The notes under the pieces were generated by a model. It saw only the letters and a program-made list of their open reading frames with translations. It had not been told where the DNA came from and searched no databases. A program made the translations under genes and the position numbers. From Erwinia typographi (GTDB lineage: Bacteria; Pseudomonadota; Gammaproteobacteria; Enterobacterales; Enterobacteriaceae), in the NCBI RefSeq assembly GCF_000773975.1, contig NZ_JRUQ01000027.1:124001-188000 (forward strand): a DNA stretch of 64,000 nucleotides, written 5' to 3'. Position 1 is the first letter of the stretch; each line of letters starts with the position of its first letter. Positions 9,832 through 20,239 of the stretch are shown piece by piece.

Positions 9832-11450
9832 AGCAATTTCTCCAGCGCCTCAAGATCAGCCAAAATATCTTTCTCTAATTTTTTTAGTCGTAGGAAAATT
9901 ATTTTTGGATCTTCTAGAAATTGTGCTTCATGAACGACTTCCTTATAGCGATTTATTGAGAAGTCGTATTTTTCGGAGATAATATCTGCTTTTTTCACTA
10001 TAAATGGTGATTTTTTCCGATCACGATAATCGTTGGAAATATCAATACCATTAGGATACTGTTCTCTTAGTAGGGCTGAAAATCTATTCCCTATAAAGTT
10101 ATCTGTAGGTAGGCTTTGGGTTTGGCGATAATGTTTCCAGCTCGCAATAAGATGGGGTAAATCATTATTTTTTATTGGATTACGTTTATCATCCAAACTA
10201 TAGCCATCGTTTTGAAGATCATAGAACCAGACGTTGTCCGTTTGCCCGCCTTTAGTGAATATCAAGATCGCTGTTGCCACTCCAGCGTAAGGTTTAAACA
10301 CACCTGAAGGTAGATTGATAATAGCTTCTAGCTGGTTATCTTCCACTAGTGTCTTACGCAGAGACTGGTGGGCTTTACTGGAACCAAAAAGTACGCCTTG
10401 AGGCACGATAGTTGCGCTGCGACCACCAACCTTCAGCATTTGCAGAATACGCGCTAAAAATAGTAGTTCGGTTTTTTTTGTTTTAACTGTTGCTAGCAGA
10501 TAAGGATCAATGTCTTCTTCGTCCAAAGAACCTGTAAACGGTGGGTTTGCCAGTATCAAGTTAAACGCATTCTTACTCGCCTGCGGAAAATTATCGCTGA
10601 AGCTTTGACTCATGGTGTCTTGATAATGAATATCCGGCTGTTCAACACCATGCATAATTAGATTCATTGCAGCGATGCGTAGCATTGTGGTGTCAAAGTC
10701 GTATCCATGGAACATATTCTGATCTACATGGACACGATATGCTGTTAGAAGATCACCAGTAAATATTTTCTGTTCTTCCAGCTCACCATGTTCGTTCACA
10801 CCTAATTCACTATGAATTGACTCTAAGGAGCTGTATTTTTCGAGAAGATACTCATAGCTAGTTACCAGAAAACCACCAGTCCCGCAAGCTGGGTCACAGA
10901 CTGTTTCATTGCGCGCAGGATTAGGCTCCATCATCTCTACTATGGCGCGGATAATGTGGCGGGGTGTACGAAACTGACCATTAATGCCCGCGGTTGTGAG
11001 TTTGCTGAGTAGGTATTCATACAAATCACCCTTGGTATCACCACGATCCAACGGCAAGTTTTTGATCATCTCTACTGCTTTGGTCAATAGTGACGGTTTC
11101 ACTATCTCCAGACGGGCATCTTTCATAAAGTTGCCCAAAAGTGAATCACTGCTGCCTAATGTCCGAAAATGCTGGAATACACCGTCACGGACCACTTCCA
11201 TCATTTCATCGGCACCTAAATTGCTGTACTGGCTGAAACGAAACTCTTGTTGTTCAGGGGCAAAGCGTGGCTTGAAATCGATTTTTGTCAGTTGCTTACG
11301 CTTTTCGTCCTTCAGCTCAAGGCTGTCGAGCATCCGGGAGTACATCAGGTAAGTGATTTGCTCGATCACCGTCAGGGGGTTAGTGATGCCACCAACCCAA
11401 AAATCTTCCCATAAGTTATCAATGCTGCTTTTTAGTTCTCTTGTGATCAT
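9828..11450 (-). CDS. hsdM: Type I restriction-modification methyltransferase HsdM
   Basis: 540-residue N6-adenine methyltransferase subunit. SAM-binding motif [11 protein letters not shown] lies near residue 185 and the catalytic motif NPPF near residue 300; the N-terminal helical domain (HsdM_N) covers roughly residues 5-140. With HsdS it makes the protective methylase, and with HsdR the restriction complex. It lies 86 bases downstream of hsdR and is coupled to hsdS. Confidence 0.95.
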   Translation of the reverse strand: MITRELKSSIDNLWEDFWVGGITNPLTVIEQITYLMYSRMLDSLELKDEKRKQLTKIDFKPRFAPEQQEFRFSQYSNLGADEMMEVVRDGVFQHFRTLGSSDSLLGNFMKDARLEIVKPSLLTKAVEMIKNLPLDRGDTKGDLYEYLLSKLTTAGINGQFRTPRHIIRAIVEMMEPNPARNETVCDPACGTGGFLVTSYEYLLEKYSSLESIHSELGVNEHGELEEQKIFTGDLLTAYRVHVDQNMFHGYDFDTTMLRIAAMNLIMHGVEQPDIHYQDTMSQSFSDNFPQASKNAFNLILANPPFTGSLDEEDIDPYLLATVKTKKTELLFLARILQMLKVGGRSATIVPQGVLFGSSKAHQSLRKTLVEDNQLEAIINLPSGVFKPYAGVATAILIFTKGGQTDNVWFYDLQNDGYSLDDKRNPIKNNDLPHLIASWKHYRQTQSLPTDNFIGNRFSALLREQYPNGIDISNDYRDRKKSPFIVKKADIISEKYDFSINRYKEVVHEAQFLEDPKIIFLRLKKLEKDILADLEALEKLL

Positions 11451-11536
11451 AAGGCTTCTTTAATTCACGTTTATCGCTACCGATGGCAGCTCTGAAAAGA
11501 GAAAGCCCCAGGATGTACGAGGCTTGAATGGGAGCA

Positions 11537-14500
11537 TTATAGCGCCGGTGACGGAATGACTACACCCAACTCTTCTACGATTTTTTGCAATGTCACGATC
11601 TGCTGCATATCCGGGAAGATTCCGGTGACACCTTCACCATGTATCTGGGTAAATGGCTGTTCGAAGAGCTGTTTCATCTCGATAGTACCGTAATCACGGA
11701 TATGATTTTTGAGCATCTCCAGGAAACGAATCTGCTGGCTGTTAAGGTGATTTTCAGATGCAAACATAGCGAAGCGTTCGTTAACAGCTTGCCCATCCAT
11801 ACCGATAATCGTTCGCAACAGCTTATCCAGACTGGCAGTTGCCTGAGGAAAGAAGCTTTGCAGATCGCGAATATCGACGTTGGGGTTTTGAATTAGCACA
11901 AGTTTTACCAATTCGTCTAGCTCTTCAGGTGTCACTGGTTCACCACGGCGAATTTTCTTGAGCACGGGATTTTGCTGGAATAATGGTTCCAGTGCCCCTT
12001 GAACCTGTTGACGCCAAAGTCTGAAATCCACAGTTCTAACTTGTGTTTTCCTGATGCCGGTTTCTATCTGAGTTACATCCTCAGTAACATCTACCGTGAG
12101 CGCCCCAACTTGGGGTATGACTTCTTTTTCCATCAGATGCATGATGCCACGCAAATGGATACGCATATCTTCAAAATCATCAAAACTAGCTTGTTTCCAC
12201 CAAGAAAGTTCTCGCAAATTGTTTATGCGAGCCCCTTGTTGCTGTACCTGCACTAAATGAGGGGGGAGCCTTTCTAGCTTTTCAACTACGGTAGGCCAGA
12301 GTACATCAAGTTCTTCCATGTTGGTGTAACGGACTGTTTGTGCAGCTAGCATATCCATATCGAAACGCATCGCGTCGCTTTGGCCGCGTACATCTACCCA
12401 TTGCATTAGTGGCGCAATAAAATCGATTAATACCTGTTGGGTCTGTGGGGCAAATTGTTGCAAGAGCCTTTCATCGCTACATTGTGCTTTTTGCTGCCAT
12501 CTTTCTTGCACTGCTATGGATTTATCATCCAGAGCATTTATTTGTACCAATAGTTGTGCGGCTACTCGATTAACTGCTTGTTTATCAAACTTTCGTAATG
12601 CTGCCCGGCCTAGCTCAATCCATGCCTCAAAACGTTTCTGCGCTAAGGGCTTACTGGCTGTAACCTCGGCTTCCTCGGTGTTTAGTTCGTGATACTCGAA
12701 GTTACCCCAGTGATCAAAGATGCGGAATTTCTCTTTATCCAGCGATTTTCCATTCTCATCAACGCCATACAGACCTTTAGCTAAACGTGTTCCACGGCCA
12801 ATCATTTGCCAGAACTTCACTTTCGATTTAACGGGTTTTGCAAAAACCAAGTTGACGATTTCTGGTACATCGATGCCGGTATCCAACATATCAACCGAAA
12901 TTGCGATGATAAGCTCTTTGTTGGTACTTTCATCCAACCCTTTAAAATCTTCTATCAGCTGCTCCGACCTGGTTTCCTGATTATCAATAACCTGACAAAA
13001 GCGGCCAGCAAACTGCGGGTACATTTCATCAAATAGATCTCTCAACAAGATGGCATGGTCGTGCCCTCTGGCGAATATAATTGATTTGCCGGGAAGCTGG
13101 CCGTCTTTATCTTTGATGCCATTTTCCATCAGATTACGTAAAATTAGCCGGTTAGTGTCTCGGTTATAGATCCGATCATCGATGGCTTTGCTATCAAATT
13201 CCAGTGTATTGGGATCAATATTCTGTTCTTCTAGTTCACGTATCTGAGCATCGCTTAAGTTATCGCGCCTGATTCCCTCACGTAAAAACTGTGTAGTGTG
13301 GGTGACAACTTCATATGGCACCAGATTGTTGTCTGCAATTGCATCTTCCAGGCTGTAGTTGGCCGTAGGAATGCGCCCTTCACAGCCAAACAACCCGAAA
13401 GTAGTTTTGCTGACCATATCAATAGGGGTCGCTGTCAGACCTACCTGTAACGCATCAAAATATTTGAACAAATCACCGTATACGTTATAGATGGAACGGT
13501 GTGATTCATCAGCAATAATGAGATCGAAATAACCAACATCAAAGCGATCCATGATGTTCATCATCCCTGGATAGGTCGCTATATAGACACGGGCATTAAG
13601 CATATCTTTCTTTGGAGATACGCCAACGACATACATAGGGTCACTGATGTATTGTTTAAACGCGTTCCCTGCCTGCTTACGTAGTTCTCTACGGTCACAA
13701 AGGAACAACACACGCTTCACCCAGCGGGCATCAATCATTAGTTTGCTTAAAGCGATAGCAACTCGAGTTTTTCCCGTGCCAGTAGCTTGTACAATGAGCG
13801 ACTGACGATATTTCTGTGTAAAACGTTCACTCACCCTCGCAAGGGTCTCTTGTTGATACAAGCGGCCAGCGACAAGCTCACCTTTACTGTCTCTGGCGTG
13901 AGGAACTTCATTCAGTGGTAAGCGGGTTTCGCGTTGTTGAATCAGATATTGCAGGCTTTTTTTACTGTAGAAACCGAATACTTTGCGTGGCGGGTAGCCC
14001 TGAGTTTTATGGTCATCCCACAGATAAATATCGTAACCATTGGTGTAAAAAATAACAGGACGTTGGCCGTATTCTTTCTCCAGCCAATCAGCATATAGTC
14101 TGGCTTGTGTCCGACCTTTATCTGGACTGACTTTAGTTTTTTTTGCTTCAACTACGGCAATCGGTTTGTGGCTATCATCCCACAGTACATAATCTGCAAA
14201 TCCGTTGCCTGATGTCGTTGGTTGTTCTTTAACAGGATGCTCCTGAGATACCTGTTCAGTATTGGCAGCGTCGGGAGCTACATCCCAGCCTGCAGCAATG
14301 AGGCGTGAGTCAATCAGGTGGCGGCGAGTTTCAGCTTCATCAAGTGATAGAATGTCAGCAACTTGCTGGTTACGATCTTTTACTTCATGCAGACGTTGTT
14401 CAAGTATTTCTGTTTTTTCCTGCTCTTTTTGCAATGCGCGCTGAAGCGCAATTTCCCGCTCGCGAGCACTATCAAGATCTTTGATCGCCGTATCTAAACG

Positions 14501-14965
14501 TTTTTGCTGTTCAGTAAGATTAACTGAAGTATTTAGAGCATCAGACAATGGAGGTAGAGCAAAAGGTTGGCAGTCATCAACATTCCCCTGAGCGTAACGA
14601 ACGTAAAGCCATAGCCCTAATAGAAATGCTTCTTTTAACAACCAGTATGCATCCTGAGCTTTAATGGTGCTGCCATGAGCTGCGCGATTGCCATGAATGC
14701 GCAGGGCGTCCATTTTCATTAAAATTGCTTCAGGCATGATGCTAGTAAATACAGAAGCATTCATCAGATCATACAAGCTAGCTTTGAAGCCTTCAGGAAG
14801 TCGTTCCTGTCGATAGATCCAGCGGACAATTTGCTCATCATAGTTGCGTAGCTTAACTAAGCAACTTTCTGGATCCGAATGGACGTACTGTTCTGCTGCG
14901 GTCGCAAGGCTTGCTAAATCAGGCCACTGACTGCGTAGCATTTCAAAATTGCGAGACTGCTCCAT
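11537..14965 (-). CDS. hsdR: Type I restriction endonuclease subunit HsdR (EcoEI-like)
   Basis: 1142-residue motor-nuclease subunit. An N-terminal DUF4145-like domain (about 1-140) is followed by a coiled coil (about 165-205), the nuclease core with ...VVEAKKTK near residues 270-277, and a superfamily 2 helicase: Walker A ATGTGKT with Lys399, ADESH near 485, and MIGRGTRL in motif VI. The C-terminal part resembles the EcoEI R C-terminal domain. First gene of a five-gene minus-strand operon R-M-S-ATPase-PLD. Confidence 0.95.
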   Translation of the reverse strand: MEQSRNFEMLRSQWPDLASLATAAEQYVHSDPESCLVKLRNYDEQIVRWIYRQERLPEGFKASLYDLMNASVFTSIMPEAILMKMDALRIHGNRAAHGSTIKAQDAYWLLKEAFLLGLWLYVRYAQGNVDDCQPFALPPLSDALNTSVNLTEQQKRLDTAIKDLDSAREREIALQRALQKEQEKTEILEQRLHEVKDRNQQVADILSLDEAETRRHLIDSRLIAAGWDVAPDAANTEQVSQEHPVKEQPTTSGNGFADYVLWDDSHKPIAVVEAKKTKVSPDKGRTQARLYADWLEKEYGQRPVIFYTNGYDIYLWDDHKTQGYPPRKVFGFYSKKSLQYLIQQRETRLPLNEVPHARDSKGELVAGRLYQQETLARVSERFTQKYRQSLIVQATGTGKTRVAIALSKLMIDARWVKRVLFLCDRRELRKQAGNAFKQYISDPMYVVGVSPKKDMLNARVYIATYPGMMNIMDRFDVGYFDLIIADESHRSIYNVYGDLFKYFDALQVGLTATPIDMVSKTTFGLFGCEGRIPTANYSLEDAIADNNLVPYEVVTHTTQFLREGIRRDNLSDAQIRELEEQNIDPNTLEFDSKAIDDRIYNRDTNRLILRNLMENGIKDKDGQLPGKSIIFARGHDHAILLRDLFDEMYPQFAGRFCQVIDNQETRSEQLIEDFKGLDESTNKELIIAISVDMLDTGIDVPEIVNLVFAKPVKSKVKFWQMIGRGTRLAKGLYGVDENGKSLDKEKFRIFDHWGNFEYHELNTEEAEVTASKPLAQKRFEAWIELGRAALRKFDKQAVNRVAAQLLVQINALDDKSIAVQERWQQKAQCSDERLLQQFAPQTQQVLIDFIAPLMQWVDVRGQSDAMRFDMDMLAAQTVRYTNMEELDVLWPTVVEKLERLPPHLVQVQQQGARINNLRELSWWKQASFDDFEDMRIHLRGIMHLMEKEVIPQVGALTVDVTEDVTQIETGIRKTQVRTVDFRLWRQQVQGALEPLFQQNPVLKKIRRGEPVTPEELDELVKLVLIQNPNVDIRDLQSFFPQATASLDKLLRTIIGMDGQAVNERFAMFASENHLNSQQIRFLEMLKNHIRDYGTIEMKQLFEQPFTQIHGEGVTGIFPDMQQIVTLQKIVEELGVVIPSPAL

Positions 14966-15090
14966 TAAATCGTTGCCTTATGCAATGGATACAACAAGAT
15001 ATCTGTGGATGTTATCACAGGTTATCGCTCAATTTTTGTGAGATATACGCGAGCTTTGGTATAGCAGCTATAGATTAAGTTCATTAAATT

Positions 15091-15105
15091 GATACTGTTA
15101 GTATC
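15091..15105. promoter_or_regulatory. Inverted repeat between hsdR and the short-Ago operon (possible operator)
   Basis: GATACT-GTT-AGTATC palindrome in the 196-bp divergent intergenic region, 57 bp before the Sir2-APAZ start. No regulator gene is adjacent, so operator function is only a guess. Confidence 0.25.
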
Positions 15106-15161
15106 CATTCTTAGTCGGCTTAGAACTTCACCTATACAACTTACGCGAAGGGGAACTGCAG

Positions 15162-17027
15162 ATGAGTCAAACTTTGACGGGGCTTCAATTTGTTAATGCC
15201 TTCGCTTTGAAACCAGAACGATTTGCATGGTTTCTTGGGGCTGGAGCGTCTGCATCTGCCGGAATTCCAACCGGTTATTCGATGATCTTGGACTTTAAGA
15301 AGCGATTATTCTGCCAGTTAACCGGCTTAAAAACGCAAGAAGTCGATGGCAATGACTCCCTTTGGATCGATAGAATCAATCTTTTTTTCAAAACTCATCC
15401 AGTACTTCCCCCTTCAGGAGATCCAACTGAATATGCTGCTGCTTTTGAGGCAGTTTATCCTACTCAGGAAGAGCGCCGTTTATATATTGAAAATGCGGTG
15501 AAGCAAGGTTCCCCCTCGTTTGCGCACAAGGTCATCGGATCTCTTCTAACGACAGGGCGCATCCCTTGTATTTTCACAACCAATTTTGATCACTTGATCG
15601 AAACGGCTACGACAGTGGCAAGCCAATTAATTGATACTACCCAACGGGCGGTATTAACTGACGCTGCAACTGATAATGCAGGACGTGCTGAACGTTGTGT
15701 TAAAGAATCCAATTGGCCATTACTGGCGAAAATCCATGGCGACTTTCGTTCAGTTGAACTAAAAAACACTTCAGATGAGCTTAGAGAACAAGATGCCCGA
15801 ATGAGGTCGATTTTGACTACTGTTTGTTCACGCTTTGGACTTGTTATCCTCGGTTACAGCGGGCGTGATGCATCCGTGATGCAAGCACTTACGGACGCAC
15901 TGAGTCAAGCTAATGCATTTCCCGGAGGGATATATTGGGTAACACCTACAGCAAGTACAATTCTGCCAGCAGTAAAAGAATTCATTAATAAAGCATTAGA
16001 ACTAAAAATCTCTGCACATATAGTTGAATCATCAACTTTTGATGAATTGGCTGGTGACATTGCCAATGCAATTGATTTGCCGGTGGCATTAAGGCAGCAC
16101 ATTCAAACATCTCGCGCCGGATCTATATTGCAAAATGTTCCTCTACCTATTCGTGAACAACGCAAATTTCCTGTGTTGAGATGTTCAGCTATTCCAATCC
16201 TCACCATGCCAACACATGCTCGGCTTATAAGTATCAATACAAAAATTACATCAGCTCATGCAAGAAAGCTAATTCGTGAGGCAAAGATTAAGGCTATAGT
16301 TGCCAGCCGAGGCAGTGAAGTTGTCGCCTTTGGCGATGATAAAGAATTATCACGCGTGTTTGCTTCTATGGGAGGATGTCTTAAAGGCACTATTGAATTA
16401 AATCCTGAAAAAGATACTTGGGCATCTGGACTGCTTTATGAGGCATTCCTTCGTGCTTTATGCAGAAAAAAACCATTAAAGCCACGATTACGCAGTAGAG
16501 GACACTCCTTAATTATTTCAATGGATCGGATAGACGACACTCCTGAACACACAGCTTGGCGAAAACAGCAACTTTCAGGGCTTCGGCAGGCATATTCTAC
16601 TGAGTTGACAGGCTTAGTTCCTGGGTGTAATTACCCATTTAGCGAAGGAGTACAACTCAGGTTTGATAGGATGAGTAGTGGTTGGTGGTGTATTTTTGAA
16701 CCGTTCACTAATGTTGAATTACCTTATTCTGAACTTAAAAATAACTTGGGTAATTTAATATCAACTCCTTTCTCCGGAAATTCATCGAAAACCGCAAATC
16801 CCTCTTTGGACTGGCAAAGGGAGCGATGGGCAAGACGGTATAATCAAATCTGGTCCAGAATAATCGCTGAGTGGGCAAGTATATTAGCAGGAAAAGAAGA
16901 TGGATATGTCCAAGCTCTCGGTTTAAAACAAGAAAATGGTTTGGATGCAGAGTTCCAATTGTCTCCGATAACTGCCTGGAGTCGTCCTAGCCATGAACAT
17001 GATTATTTTTTAAGAGGTGGTCGATGA
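15162..17027 (+). CDS. Sir2-APAZ protein of a short prokaryotic Argonaute system
   Basis: 621-residue fusion. The N-terminal Sir2 domain (about 1-290) carries GAGAS (26-30), TTNFD (139-143) and IHGD with His192, the NAD-binding and catalytic signatures. The C-terminal half (about 330-620) fits the APAZ domain, which replaces the N-L1-PAZ part of long Argonautes and pairs with short pAgo. The stop overlaps the start of the short pAgo gene by four bases (ATGA), so a stoichiometric complex is likely. In characterised systems (SPARSA; Geobacter sulfurreducens Sir2/Ago) guide-directed detection of invading DNA activates Sir2 to destroy NAD+, killing or arresting the cell. Assignment of APAZ rests on context and length. 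Confidence 0.85.
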   Translation: MSQTLTGLQFVNAFALKPERFAWFLGAGASASAGIPTGYSMILDFKKRLFCQLTGLKTQEVDGNDSLWIDRINLFFKTHPVLPPSGDPTEYAAAFEAVYPTQEERRLYIENAVKQGSPSFAHKVIGSLLTTGRIPCIFTTNFDHLIETATTVASQLIDTTQRAVLTDAATDNAGRAERCVKESNWPLLAKIHGDFRSVELKNTSDELREQDARMRSILTTVCSRFGLVILGYSGRDASVMQALTDALSQANAFPGGIYWVTPTASTILPAVKEFINKALELKISAHIVESSTFDELAGDIANAIDLPVALRQHIQTSRAGSILQNVPLPIREQRKFPVLRCSAIPILTMPTHARLISINTKITSAHARKLIREAKIKAIVASRGSEVVAFGDDKELSRVFASMGGCLKGTIELNPEKDTWASGLLYEAFLRALCRKKPLKPRLRSRGHSLIISMDRIDDTPEHTAWRKQQLSGLRQAYSTELTGLVPGCNYPFSEGVQLRFDRMSSGWWCIFEPFTNVELPYSELKNNLGNLISTPFSGNSSKTANPSLDWQRERWARRYNQIWSRIIAEWASILAGKEDGYVQALGLKQENGLDAEFQLSPITAWSRPSHEHDYFLRGGR

Positions 17028-18475
17028 AAAAAGATTACAATGTTTCAAAGTTACCACCATTTACTTTATTAGATGAACCATTGTTGTCTTTTGACCCGGA
17101 AGATAATAATTTGGAAGTTAATCCATTACGAGGACTTGACAGTCACGGAGCCTATAGCAGTTCTGTATTTCCTACTTACACTCCGGCTTTACGCATTGCG
17201 ACAATTGGACCAGCGAGTGGATGGAATAATTTACGCTCACTGGTCGATACATTACGCTCTCATCATATTCCGAACGATCGTAAAGAATATGTACCCAATT
17301 TTCGTGGATTTGAAAGAGTCTTTGGTGTGCCCCTTGTCGCAGCTCCAGTTAAAGCTGCGCATATTCGATTAGCCGATAACGTATCTGAACTTAGTTCTGA
17401 GGGTTTGCCTCATACAAGGTTAATGTACGCATTAAATGATGGGGTCTGCCGATTAGACTTGGTTCGGGATCAATTTGACGTTGTTTTAGTACATCTGCCC
17501 GATGCGTGGCAAAGTGCATTTCGTGCCTCTGGATTTGATGCACACGATGCACTTAAAGCATTAGGGGCAACGTTTGGCATACCCACCCAAGTAATTAATG
17601 ATCGGGTGTTCACATTTGGGGCTAGAGCTTCGCTGGCATGGCGTCTGTCGATTGCGTTATATGTTAAAGCTGGAGGTGTTCCATGGAAACTTGCACCTAT
17701 TCCAGGCGTTCCTAAAAATACTGCCTATATCGGCATTGCATATGCCTTACGCGGAGATCCAAAGAATGCACAATATGTAACATGCTGTTCTCAAGTATTT
17801 GATGCGGATGGTGGGGGAATGCAATTCGTTGCATTTGAAGCCAAGGATCCAGTAATAGATGTTGAAGAAGCCAAGCATAATCCTTTTTTGAGCCGTAATG
17901 ACATGCGAGCTGTATTAGCTCGGAGCCTCAACCTTTATCAGAGTCGAAATGGCGGCATGTTGCCACGTCGCCTCGTTGTTCATAAAACGACATCATTTAA
18001 ACAAGATGAGCTAAACGGTGCGCTTGATGCATTATCGGCTGTACAGGAAGTTGAATGCATTGAAGTTTCAAGTAGCCCTGGTTGGCGTGGGGTTTGGCTA
18101 AAGCAAGGGAGTTCGGACACAATTCTAAGTGTACCTGATGGATATCCAGTTCCTCGAGGAGTTATGTTGCAACGCTCTGGTTCATCAGCTTTAGTCTGGG
18201 TGGCTGGAAATGCACCTCAGGCGTCTTCAAAAAGGGATTATTATCAAGGAGGAAAAAGTATCCCTCGCCCTATTAGCTTAACGCGCTTTGCAGGAGGAGG
18301 CCCTTTAGAGATTATGTCTCTGGAAGCACTGGCATTAACAAAAATGGACTGGAATAATGACGCGTTGTATGACCCTGTACCTGTAACGATTAGATATTCT
18401 CAAAGGCTAGCCAGGACGATTGCGAATGTTCCGACATTACCTAGTAATGCATATGCATATCGGTTATTTATGTAA
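17024..18475 (+). CDS. Short prokaryotic Argonaute (MID-PIWI, catalytically inactive type)
   Basis: 483-residue short pAgo with MID (about 1-220) and PIWI (about 225-483) domains. Recognisable PIWI strands are FDVVLVHLPDAW (about 150), NTAYIGIAYALRG (about 235) and RRLVVHKTTSF (about 315). The first PIWI catalytic Asp position reads GIA instead of GID, consistent with loss of slicer activity, as in other short pAgos. It would bind a small guide and target DNA, then switch on the Sir2-APAZ partner encoded four bases upstream. Followed by a strong convergent terminator. Confidence 0.88.
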   Translation: MKKDYNVSKLPPFTLLDEPLLSFDPEDNNLEVNPLRGLDSHGAYSSSVFPTYTPALRIATIGPASGWNNLRSLVDTLRSHHIPNDRKEYVPNFRGFERVFGVPLVAAPVKAAHIRLADNVSELSSEGLPHTRLMYALNDGVCRLDLVRDQFDVVLVHLPDAWQSAFRASGFDAHDALKALGATFGIPTQVINDRVFTFGARASLAWRLSIALYVKAGGVPWKLAPIPGVPKNTAYIGIAYALRGDPKNAQYVTCCSQVFDADGGGMQFVAFEAKDPVIDVEEAKHNPFLSRNDMRAVLARSLNLYQSRNGGMLPRRLVVHKTTSFKQDELNGALDALSAVQEVECIEVSSSPGWRGVWLKQGSSDTILSVPDGYPVPRGVMLQRSGSSALVWVAGNAPQASSKRDYYQGGKSIPRPISLTRFAGGGPLEIMSLEALALTKMDWNNDALYDPVPVTIRYSQRLARTIANVPTLPSNAYAYRLFM

Positions 18476-18490
18476 AAGAATATATGAATT

Positions 18491-18523
18491 ATTGTTGGGA
18501 CTATTAACAATAGTCCCAACAAT
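18491..18523. terminator. Perfect hairpin between short pAgo and the DUF5655 gene
   Basis: 15-bp perfect inverted repeat ATTGTTGGGACTATT / AATAGTCCCAACAAT with an AAC loop, between convergent genes. It ends 3 bases before the stop codon of the minus-strand gene and should terminate in both directions. Confidence 0.75.
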
Positions 18524-18526
18524 AGA

Positions 18527-19477
18527 TCAATTTTCTTGATACGACCTTTCAATTAAAAGTTTAGCTTTATCTAGATCATCCTTAGTCCGTATGATAATTT
18601 CTAGGTTTCCCGTGCCCCAGTGCCCTTTATCAGTAACATCATGGATGAACCCTTGTGATAATTCGACTTCTCTCGGGTTGAGTTTTAAATAAAGGCGAAG
18701 CTGAGGGTCACGCTGTGGTGCCCAAATTTGAAGGCTCACAAAATTCTTTATTTTTTGGAAGGCTGTATAAAACTTCAATTCTTTACGTTGAACATCATCC
18801 CCAAGCGATTCAGAGTAGTCACAAACTTCTTGGTATAGAGTTAGCAGTTTGGGTGATGCCATGGCAATCCGATTCTGATGTAAATCGTGGCGTTCAGTTG
18901 CAGCCGTCTCAACCAACTTGGCCTGTTTATTGGACTGAACATCTTCAAACATCGTCGGTTGTAACATTTTTTCCGTTATTGCATTAACCAATTCAAACAT
19001 TAGTAGGTCTTCGGAAAAAAGTTTATAACGTATCAAGCTGATATTTCGATTGATCTGCTGTACAGCGTGCTGATCGTATTTGTTAAAATCTGCCGCAATG
19101 CAAAGCAGGCGAGTACCTAACCAATCAATGCATTCTGCTGTCTCCTTGCCTAGCTTATCCATCACCAACCAGCGAAATTCTGCCTGATGATCCTGTAGCC
19201 AATCTAGGTAGAAAAGCCCTTGGTTAATGACATTTTCGTTGCTATGACGTTTATACTCGACAATTACTGGGCAGTTATTCTCATCTAACCCAAGAGAGTC
19301 GATTCTGCCACGGTGAGTTTTACCAGTGCTGTATTCGCTGGCAAGGAAACGCACGCCTAGAAAGGCTTCCATGTTTGCTTCTATAAGGGATTGTAGCTCT
19401 TTTTCAATTGTAGCTGCTTTACCTGAAAGCTCGCTTACCCCGGAAGGGCCATACCGGAACAGTTGGATATCGCTCAT
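18527..19477 (-). CDS. NucS-like nuclease with DUF5655 domain
   Basis: 316-residue two-domain protein. The N-terminal half holds a PD-(D/E)xK-type core: IDSLG with Asp60 and VIVEYK with Glu74 and Lys76, spaced as in NucS/DUF91-like nucleases. The C-terminal ~110 residues match DUF5655 (KNFVSLQIWAPQRDPQLRLYL and the LNPREVEL segment). Such proteins are common, often solitary, members of accessory islands. A role in defence or DNA repair is inference; no partner gene overlaps it. Confidence 0.7.
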   Translation of the reverse strand: MSDIQLFRYGPSGVSELSGKAATIEKELQSLIEANMEAFLGVRFLASEYSTGKTHRGRIDSLGLDENNCPVIVEYKRHSNENVINQGLFYLDWLQDHQAEFRWLVMDKLGKETAECIDWLGTRLLCIAADFNKYDQHAVQQINRNISLIRYKLFSEDLLMFELVNAITEKMLQPTMFEDVQSNKQAKLVETAATERHDLHQNRIAMASPKLLTLYQEVCDYSESLGDDVQRKELKFYTAFQKIKNFVSLQIWAPQRDPQLRLYLKLNPREVELSQGFIHDVTDKGHWGTGNLEIIIRTKDDLDKAKLLIERSYQEN

Positions 19478-19561
19478 TTAGAATCTTTGTGGTTTTTGCA
19501 ATTAGTTGTAAAGACGGTCGCGTTGCTACCCGTATAAACACCTATCAAGACTGAATGCTAC

Positions 19562-20239
19562 TTAGTCGTAAGTCTGATGGGTATCTGAGGTATGGGCACA
19601 GTCGGAATCTCGCCGTACCAAAAGATATTCCCTATTTTCAGAAATCCTTTCCACCAGCATATTCACACCCTTGTCATTAGCAATCTCCACCAGCGGCACT
19701 GAAAACCCGATACCTTGGATTCGGTTATCGTCAGAAAACTGTCTCTTTGAATTAACATCAGGATAGCCATCATAGTTGTTCCACATTTCTTCTGGTGATG
19801 AGTATGTTGCATCATCGTTCACGGCAGAAAAGAGATAAATATTCAGATAGCTTTTGGTTTCTTCAGCCGGTGTTTTCAGCTTAGTTGCCAAAGGCTCTTC
19901 GTCTTTAGGGTACATCAACACGCGCTGGTCATACTCCAGTTCACTGTCTGTAACCAGTTTAAAATCCAGCACATAGTCGCTTATCGACATCGGTGAATTG
20001 GGTTGTTCCTGTTTACTAAATACAAATGAAACATCCATCATCGGCAAATAGTCCCACCTCCAACTCTCCAGTGGATTAGATCTGCGACGAGGAGGCTTAC
20101 TGAAACTCCATGTATCCCATAGCAAAAATGATGTTCCCATTTTCTGCGCAACTTCATTGAGCATCGGTAGTATTTGTTGGTAATACGCCCCACAAATGCG
20201 ATGAGCCTGGCGGACTTGAGCAAAAGGATCGTGCGTCAT
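19562..20239 (-). CDS. Unknown protein, third gene of the DUF1173-nuclease operon
   Basis: 225-residue cytoplasmic protein I do not recognise. It is rich in Trp, Tyr and acidic residues, has no membrane segment or signal, and shows a beta-rich middle (WDYLPMMDVSFVF, DYVLDFKLV). Its ATG directly abuts the TAA of the upstream nuclease gene (TAAATG) with GGAAC as ribosome-binding site, so it belongs to the same operon. Candidates include an accessory or regulatory subunit of the nuclease; the sequence alone does not decide. Confidence 0.6.
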   Translation of the reverse strand: MTHDPFAQVRQAHRICGAYYQQILPMLNEVAQKMGTSFLLWDTWSFSKPPRRRSNPLESWRWDYLPMMDVSFVFSKQEQPNSPMSISDYVLDFKLVTDSELEYDQRVLMYPKDEEPLATKLKTPAEETKSYLNIYLFSAVNDDATYSSPEEMWNNYDGYPDVNSKRQFSDDNRIQGIGFSVPLVEIANDKGVNMLVERISENREYLLVRRDSDCAHTSDTHQTYD

